Positions 6,199 to 10,054 of a DNA stretch of 10,054 nucleotides are shown here, piece after piece (position 1 is the first letter of the stretch; every line of letters begins with the position of its first letter). The notes beneath the pieces are model-generated. The model saw only the letters and a list, made by a program, of their open reading frames with translations. It was not told the DNA's origin and searched no databases. The DNA is from DATDWC01 sp035289805 (lineage in GTDB: Bacteria; Patescibacteriota; Gracilibacteria; Peribacterales; Peribacteraceae). The DNA lies in contig DATDWC010000068.1 in assembly GCA_035289805.1 (NCBI GenBank), positions 1 to 10,054 of the forward strand, given 5' to 3'. Both the position numbers and the translations under genes were made by a program.

Positions 6199-6204
6199 TA
6201 TACT
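6199..6204 (+). promoter_or_regulatory. -10 element placed for a leaderless tmk transcript
   Basis: TATACT (5 of 6 to consensus) is followed by exactly six bases (CTCCTC) and the tmk ATG. No Shine-Dalgarno sequence is present. It sits in the 21-base gap after the peroxiredoxin stop. A matching -35 is not evident. Confidence 0.5.
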
Positions 6205-6210
6205 CTCCTC

Positions 6211-6801
6211 ATGCGCGGAAAATTCATCGTCTTCGAAGGTCCCGATGGCTCTGGTACCACGTTCCATAGCGAGAAGCTGGCTGAGCGTCTGCGGAAGGAG
6301 GGGGGGAATGTGATCCTCACACGAGAGCCGACCGAGGGGGAAATAGGGAGGAAGGTTCGTCGTGTTCTTACGGAAGGAATGTACTCGGATCCTTCTGATC
6401 TCCAGAAGATGTTCTGCGATGATCGTGCGGAGCACGTGGAGCGCGTGATTCGACCTGCGATCGAAGCTGGGAAGATTGTGATCTCGGATCGCTACATTCC
6501 CTCAACACTCATCTATGGAGAAATGACCCATGTCCCCAAGCTCTCGCTTCAGCGTTGGAACGAGGGATTTCCAAAGCCTGATCTCACGCTCATTCTCCTC
6601 CCGCCATTCGAAGTAAGTCTTAAGCGCTTGCAGCGAAGAGCATCCAGCGATCCCTTCGAGAAGGAACAATTTCAAAAGTATGTCTATGAGGGATACAAAA
6701 AGTATGCAAAGGATCACCCCGATGCGGTGGTGATTGATACCTCGGGGAGTAAGGAGGAGGTGGGGGAGGGGATTTGGAGAAAGGTTCAGGACGTGATGTA
6801 G
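6211..6801 (+). CDS. tmk: Thymidylate kinase (dTMP kinase) with altered Walker A motif
   Basis: It should phosphorylate dTMP to dTDP with ATP, an essential step to dTTP. The 196 residues show the family order: FIVFEGPDGSG P-loop region (5-15), LTREPTEGEIGRKVR (36-50), FCDDRAEHVERVIRPAIEAG with the DRAxHV dTMP-contact motif (68-87), VISDRYIPSTLIYG with the DRY motif (90-103), PDLTLIL (123-129), and a lid-like segment RRASSDPFEKEQFQKYVYEG (142-161). The odd feature is the P-loop itself: residues 10-17 are GPDGSGTT, so the invariant lysine of GxxxxGK(S/T) is T16, and the usual Gln after the motif is also absent (FHS). ACC cannot become a lysine codon by one base change, which argues against a simple sequencing error. 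Either another residue replaces the lysine or activity is reduced. folD follows after 24 bases. Confidence 0.9.
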   Translation: MRGKFIVFEGPDGSGTTFHSEKLAERLRKEGGNVILTREPTEGEIGRKVRRVLTEGMYSDPSDLQKMFCDDRAEHVERVIRPAIEAGKIVISDRYIPSTLIYGEMTHVPKLSLQRWNEGFPKPDLTLILLPPFEVSLKRLQRRASSDPFEKEQFQKYVYEGYKKYAKDHPDAVVIDTSGSKEEVGEGIWRKVQDVM

Positions 6802-6810
6802 GAGGGCCCA

Positions 6811-6819
6811 TGTTATGAT
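6811..6819 (+). promoter_or_regulatory. Extended -10 promoter placed for a leaderless folD transcript
   Basis: TGT-TATGAT: TGn extension plus a 5-of-6 match to TATAAT, followed by exactly six bases (TGCTCC) and the folD ATG. It lies in the 24-base tmk-folD gap, so folD can be transcribed on its own as well as by read-through. Confidence 0.55.
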
Positions 6820-6825
6820 TGCTCC

Positions 6826-7671
6826 ATGTCCGCACTCCTCCTTGATGGCCGCAAAGCTTCTCAGGCTCTCCTCGAGATGCTCAAGCCAAAGATCAAGGAG
6901 CTCGATCCAAAGCTTGTGGTAGTGCAGATTGGAGATGATCCCGCGAGTGCGAGTTACATCAAACAGAAATTCAAAAGTTGCGAAGCAGTAGGCATGCGGA
7001 GCGAGCATAAACATCTTCCCGAGAAGACCTTGCTTAAAGAGCTCATGGCACTCATCGAGGAACTCAATGCCGATTCCGATGTGACGGGGTTCATCGTCCA
7101 GCTCCCGCTCCCGAAGCATCTCCAATCCCATGTCCCCGAAATTATCCGTGCGATTGATCCTAAAAAAGATGTGGATGGATTTGGTGCCTATAACTTAGGG
7201 AAGATGTTCCTCTCGACTGAGTTTGAACACCTTCCACCAGCGACCCCAAGTGGCATTATTGCGCTCCTGGAGCACTATGAGATTCAGATTGCAGGAGAGA
7301 ATGCAGTGATCGTTGGACGATCGAATATTGTGGGCAAGCCGATTGCAATGATGCTTTTGAATCGTGATGCAACAGTCACTATTTGTCATAGTAAGACGAA
7401 GGACTTAGCGCGAGTGACAAAGGAAGCGGATATCCTGATTGCAGCAGTGGGGAAGGCAGGAATGATCACAGCGGATATGGTGAAGGAAGGGGCTACAGTT
7501 ATTGATGTAGGAATGAATCAAACAGAAAAAGGGCTTGTGGGGGATGTGGATTTTGAAGGGGTGAGTAAGAAGACCTCTGCAATTACTCCGGTGCCAGGTG
7601 GAGTTGGTCCGATGACGGTTGCGAGCTTGATCCGGAATTGCGTGAGGGCTGCGGAGCGTCAGAAGGAGTAG
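6826..7671 (+). CDS. folD: Bifunctional methylenetetrahydrofolate dehydrogenase / methenyltetrahydrofolate cyclohydrolase
   Basis: FolD oxidises 5,10-methylene-THF with NADP+ and then hydrolyses the methenyl form to 10-formyl-THF, the formyl donor for purine synthesis. The 281 residues are normal length. Seen in order: substrate-domain segment ASYIKQKFKSCEAVG with the YxxxK pair Y44/K48 (K48 is the catalytic lysine position), VQLPLPKHL (91-99), DPKKDVDGFGAYNLG with D117 (111-125), PPATPSGIIALLEHY (137-151), the Rossmann-type NADP loop VIVGRSNIVGKPIAMML (161-177), and the terminal PVPGGVGPMTVASLI signature (255-269). All key residues appear intact. It lies between tmk and purF, consistent with a nucleotide and one-carbon cluster. 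Confidence 0.97.
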   Translation: MSALLLDGRKASQALLEMLKPKIKELDPKLVVVQIGDDPASASYIKQKFKSCEAVGMRSEHKHLPEKTLLKELMALIEELNADSDVTGFIVQLPLPKHLQSHVPEIIRAIDPKKDVDGFGAYNLGKMFLSTEFEHLPPATPSGIIALLEHYEIQIAGENAVIVGRSNIVGKPIAMMLLNRDATVTICHSKTKDLARVTKEADILIAAVGKAGMITADMVKEGATVIDVGMNQTEKGLVGDVDFEGVSKKTSAITPVPGGVGPMTVASLIRNCVRAAERQKE

Positions 7672-7707
7672 TTTCTTTATCCCTGTCAAAGATCACTCAG
7701 TACTTTC

Positions 7708-7735
7708 TTGCGTTTCCAAAAAAGATCTTTAGAAT
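7708..7735 (+). promoter_or_regulatory. Possible promoter in the folD-purF gap
   Basis: In the 151-base gap 7672-7822 the best candidate is TTGCGT (7708-7713, 3 of 6) with TAGAAT (7730-7735, 5 of 6) at 16-base spacing; initiation near 7742 would leave a leader of about 80 bases. A 10-bp palindrome AAAGATCTTT (7721-7730) lies in the spacer and could be an operator or chance. I see no riboswitch or clear terminator in the gap. Confidence 0.35.
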
Positions 7736-7822
7736 CCATCTGTGGGAATTACCTCTCCCCATTCTTTTCGGCCTCTCGGATTCTCCGGGTGGTCATGCTT
7801 AAGGATGAGCTTTTCCTGATCC

Positions 7823-9328
7823 ATGTGCGGCATTCTTGCAGCCTCCGGCTACAATAACGTGATCCAGGATCTCTACGAGGGGCTGATTATCCTCCAACAC
7901 AGAGGGCAGGATGCGGCGGGGATTATGACCTACGACAACCAATTCCACTTAAAGAAATCGAATGGAATGGTGCGGGACGTTTTCCATGCCAAATCACTCG
8001 CGCGGCTCAATGGTCCCATGGGTATTGGTCATGTGCGTTACCCCACAGCTGGATGTTCTTCGGAATTTGAGGCGCAACCGTTTTTCGTGAACACGCCGTT
8101 CGGCATCGCCCTCGCCCATAACGGGAACCTTACGAATGCTTCGGAGCTTGCCGATGAGCTTCGGGAGAAGTACTTCCGCCACCTTACAACGACCTCCGAT
8201 TCCGAAGTGCTCCTCAACGTGTTCTCCGTAGCACTCATGAATCAACGCCCGAAAAACCTAACCCCGGAACACATCTTCCGTGCGATGAAGACGGTTTATA
8301 AAAAGTGCAAAGGCGCATATTCCGCTGTTGCGCTCATTGGCGGACATGGAATCATTGCGTTTCGTGATCCGTATGGAATTCGTCCACTGCAACTTGCGAA
8401 GCGCAAATTCGGCATGAAGGAGGAATACATGATTGCAAGCGAGAATACGGTGTTCAAAGCGCTCGACTATGAATTCATCCGTGATATCAAGCCCGGCGAA
8501 GTCCTCTTCATTGATCGGCAAAATACGATTCATAGCCGTGTGATTCGTAGAGGGAGTCTGAACCCCTGTCTCTTTGAATGGGTGTACCTTGCCTCCCCCG
8601 ATTCCACGCTCGATGGAGTGAATGTGTATAAGACGCGCGTGCGCATGGGCGAATACCTCGCAAAACAGATTAAGGAGGCGGGAATCCATATCGACTCTGT
8701 GATTCCAATTCCGGATACTGGCCGCCCTGCGGCCGCAGGCCTTGCTGATAAATTGAAGGTTCGATATCGCGAAGGGTTTGTGAAGAACCGGTACATCGGT
8801 CGCACGTTCATCATGCCAGGGCAACACATGCGCAAGCGCAATATCCAGTTCAAGCTTCACCCCATTGATCTTGAATTTAAGAATAATAGCGTCCTCCTCG
8901 TGGATGATTCGATCGTACGAGGCAACACTAGTAAGAAGATCATCGAAATCGCGCGCAAGGCGGGCGCAAAGAAAGTCTACTTTGCCTCCGCAGCACCTCC
9001 GATCATCGCTCCCGATCCCTATGGGATCGATCTTCCTACGTATACGGAACTCATTGCCGCAGATCATACGGTGAAGGAGATCTGCAACTTTATCGGCGCC
9101 GATGGGCTTTTCTATGGCAAAATCGAAGATCTCCACAAAGCTGTGCGCACCGGAAACCAGGATATCCGCAAATTCAGCGAGGGGTGCTTTACAGGCAAAT
9201 ACCCGACACCGGAGGTGACGCAGGAACTCCTCAACAAATGGGCGGTGCAGAGGAACCAGACCCGCGACGATTTTTCGGAGGAAGAGGATGAGGCCTCGGA
9301 GCAGTACAGAATGATGACATTGATCTAA
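7823..9328 (+). CDS. purF: Amidophosphoribosyltransferase (glutamine PRPP amidotransferase)
   Basis: PurF catalyses the committed step of purine synthesis: PRPP plus glutamine gives 5-phosphoribosylamine. The start is fixed by MCGILAASG, since Cys2 must become the N-terminal nucleophile. The class II glutaminase domain (about 2-235) shows ILQHRGQDAAGI, MGIGHVRYPTAG, ALAHNGNLTNA and TTSDSEVLLN. The phosphoribosyltransferase domain follows with PCLFEWVYLASPDS, VIPIPDTGR, GFVKNRYIGRTFIMPGQ and the PRPP loop VLLVDDSIVRGNTS (357-370). At 501 residues with no propeptide, and close to E. coli PurF along its length, it belongs to the enterobacterial-like type rather than the propeptide/iron-sulfur Bacillus type. 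The C-terminus is acidic (DDFSEEEDEASE). No Shine-Dalgarno sequence is seen. purD starts one base after its stop, so the unstable product can pass directly to the next enzyme's coexpressed pool. Confidence 0.98.
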   Translation: MCGILAASGYNNVIQDLYEGLIILQHRGQDAAGIMTYDNQFHLKKSNGMVRDVFHAKSLARLNGPMGIGHVRYPTAGCSSEFEAQPFFVNTPFGIALAHNGNLTNASELADELREKYFRHLTTTSDSEVLLNVFSVALMNQRPKNLTPEHIFRAMKTVYKKCKGAYSAVALIGGHGIIAFRDPYGIRPLQLAKRKFGMKEEYMIASENTVFKALDYEFIRDIKPGEVLFIDRQNTIHSRVIRRGSLNPCLFEWVYLASPDSTLDGVNVYKTRVRMGEYLAKQIKEAGIHIDSVIPIPDTGRPAAAGLADKLKVRYREGFVKNRYIGRTFIMPGQHMRKRNIQFKLHPIDLEFKNNSVLLVDDSIVRGNTSKKIIEIARKAGAKKVYFASAAPPIIAPDPYGIDLPTYTELIAADHTVKEICNFIGADGLFYGKIEDLHKAVRTGNQDIRKFSEGCFTGKYPTPEVTQELLNKWAVQRNQTRDDFSEEEDEASEQYRMMTLI

Positions 9329-9329
9329 C

Positions 9330-10054
9330 ATGAAAATTCTTCTCATCACTATTTCTGCCCGCGGCCACGCCATCGCCGAAGCTCTTGCGCGATCAAAAAA
9401 GCACCCTGAGATTATCCACATTTGCCCGCAGAGGAACCCGGGGATCCGGAAAATTGCAAAAGAGCAGCATGTGCTCCGTTCCCTCATGGATTTCCCAGCG
9501 ATTCTGGATATTGCTAAGCGTACGAAGCCAGATTTCGCGTTCATTGCTCCGGATGATCCGATTGGCGGAGGACTTGCAGATGAACTCGAAAAAATAGGCA
9601 TTCCGAGCATTGCTCCAAAGAAGTCACTCGCACGGATCGAATCGAGTAAAGGATTCACGAGGGAACTCCTAAAGAAGTACAAGATTGATGCGAGCCCAAA
9701 GTTTCGGGTATTCTCGAAGGTATCAGGTATTAAGTATCAGGTATCAGGTATGAGGAGTTTTATCGAGGATGAACTCAAAGGGGAATACGTCGTCAAATAC
9801 GATGGACTCGCGGGTGGAAAAGGCGTCAAAGTAAGCGGGGAGCATCTGCATTCGATCGAAGAGGGAGTTGCGTATGCGGAGGACTGTCTCAAGGATTCCA
9901 CTCAGGTTGTGATCGAAGAAAAACTCATCGGTGTGGAATTCAGCCTCATGTCCTTTGTCTCAGGTTTAAGCGTGGTCTCCATGCCCGCAGTGCAGGATCA
10001 CAAGCGCGCGTTCGAAGGGGATACCGGACCAAATACCGGTGGGATGGGTACCTA
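9330..10054 (+). CDS. purD: Phosphoribosylamine-glycine ligase (GAR synthetase), 3' partial
   Basis: PurD joins phosphoribosylamine and glycine using ATP. The ATG at 9330 gives 241 full codons before the window ends. The N-terminal domain reads MKILLITISARGHAIAEALA; family members normally have a glycine loop such as GxGGREHA or GxGAREHA, so the loop is degenerate here. NPGI (residues 37-40), PDDPIGGGLADEL and SSKGFTRELLKKY follow, then the ATP-grasp part: YVVKYDGLAGGKGVKV, VIEEKLIGVEFSLM and QDHKRAFEGDTGPNTGGMG, the family signature near the cut. Residues 131-141 (VSGIKYQVSGM) are encoded by a heptanucleotide repeat in the linker before the ATP-grasp core. The NPGI motif recalls archaeal-type PurD, by memory of family sequences. 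It is translationally close to purF (one base between) with no ribosome binding site of its own. Confidence 0.95.
   Translation, partial: MKILLITISARGHAIAEALARSKKHPEIIHICPQRNPGIRKIAKEQHVLRSLMDFPAILDIAKRTKPDFAFIAPDDPIGGGLADELEKIGIPSIAPKKSLARIESSKGFTRELLKKYKIDASPKFRVFSKVSGIKYQVSGMRSFIEDELKGEYVVKYDGLAGGKGVKVSGEHLHSIEEGVAYAEDCLKDSTQVVIEEKLIGVEFSLMSFVSGLSVVSMPAVQDHKRAFEGDTGPNTGGMGT
9719..9753 (+). repeat. Five tandem heptanucleotides inside purD
   Basis: Consecutive units GGTATCA, GGTATTA, AGTATCA, GGTATCA and GGTATGA, then GG. Since 7 is not a multiple of 3, the peptide repeats every three units, seen as VSGIKYQ-VSGM. The frame stays open. It lies in a linker that is variable in the family, just before the ATP-grasp core, so it is probably tolerated rather than functional. 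It resembles a dispersed short intergenic repeat that has entered a coding region. Confidence 0.85.

Noticed and set aside
6800..6818. AGGAGG at the tmk stop as the folD ribosome binding site, or as the site for a two-codon ORF at 6810
   Set aside because: It lies 20 bases before the folD ATG, too far for a Shine-Dalgarno pairing. The ATG-TTA-TGA at 6810 is probably chance, and the extended -10 at 6811-6819 gives a better account of these bases.
7797..7859. Twenty-codon upstream ORF overlapping the purF start, and AAGGATG as a purF ribosome binding site
   Set aside because: The ORF has no start signal and no recognisable leader-peptide logic. The AAGGATG is about 15 bases from the purF ATG, longer than normal spacing.
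8258..9682. Long open frame (474 codons) on the minus strand through purF and purD
   Set aside because: It mirrors two genes with complete family motifs on the plus strand, and its peptide lacks any recognisable domain. Long antisense frames follow from the codon bias of the real genes.
1..10054. CRISPR array, tRNA, rRNA, insertion sequence or defence island
   Set aside because: No spaced direct repeats, no cloverleaf-like sequence, no transposase or integrase motifs, and no defence-type domains were seen. The genes are ordinary housekeeping and surface functions apart from two unrecognised ORFs.
1..10054. Recoding of TGA as glycine or tryptophan
   Set aside because: All conserved genes run full length with standard stops and no conserved position requires a sense TGA.

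Overview
The window looks like a piece of a bacterial chromosome with about half G+C by eye, compact spacing and the standard code: no long gene needs TGA as a sense codon, which argues against the Gracilibacteria/Absconditabacteria codes. Tandem DUF11-type surface proteins ending in LPQTG or FPQTG plus a membrane anchor, GroEL/GroES with a CIRCE operator, missing Shine-Dalgarno sequences and apparently leaderless starts would fit a candidate-phyla-radiation (Patescibacteria) lineage that keeps purine synthesis, for example Peregrinibacteria or Peribacteria. That placement is inference with low confidence; there is no rRNA or other phylogenetic marker in the window to settle it.

Layout. 1-1075: 3' part of a surface protein gene (DUF11, LPQTG, membrane segment), closed by a clear intrinsic terminator (1096-1126). 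1285-2610: a second, paralogous surface protein with signal peptide, DUF11-like domain and a compact FPQTG sorting-type tail. 2656-2967 (minus): a small unrecognised protein, convergent with the surface gene. 3045-5227: the groES-groEL operon with a sigma70-type promoter, an overlapping CIRCE (HrcA) operator, a C-rich hexamer repeat between the two genes, and a perfect 34-bp palindrome after groEL that is probably the terminator. 5351-6016: an unrecognised ORF whose 3' 300 bases run out of frame through a Prx5-like peroxiredoxin gene (5710-6189). 6211-6801: tmk, with an altered Walker A motif. 6826-7671: folD. 7823-9328: purF. 9330-10054: purD, cut by the window end and carrying an in-frame heptanucleotide repeat.

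How the genes fit together. The right half is a nucleotide and one-carbon cluster. FolD makes 10-formyl-tetrahydrofolate, used twice in purine synthesis; PurF makes phosphoribosylamine, the unstable substrate of PurD, whose gene starts one base after the purF stop; Tmk feeds dTTP synthesis. The middle is the heat-shock chaperonin. The left is cell-surface architecture.

The strongest cross-cutting signal is at gene starts. I see no usable Shine-Dalgarno sequence at any start. In four cases (2967 minus, 5351, 6211, 6826) a good -10 hexamer ends 6 or 7 bases before the ATG, which would put transcription initiation at or next to the start codon, and a weaker case precedes the GTG at 5710. I did not find an obviously new defence or mobile system; the points worth follow-up are the leaderless pattern, the Tmk Walker A change, the repeat inside purD, the C-rich groES/groEL spacer and the overlapping ORF at 5351-6016.
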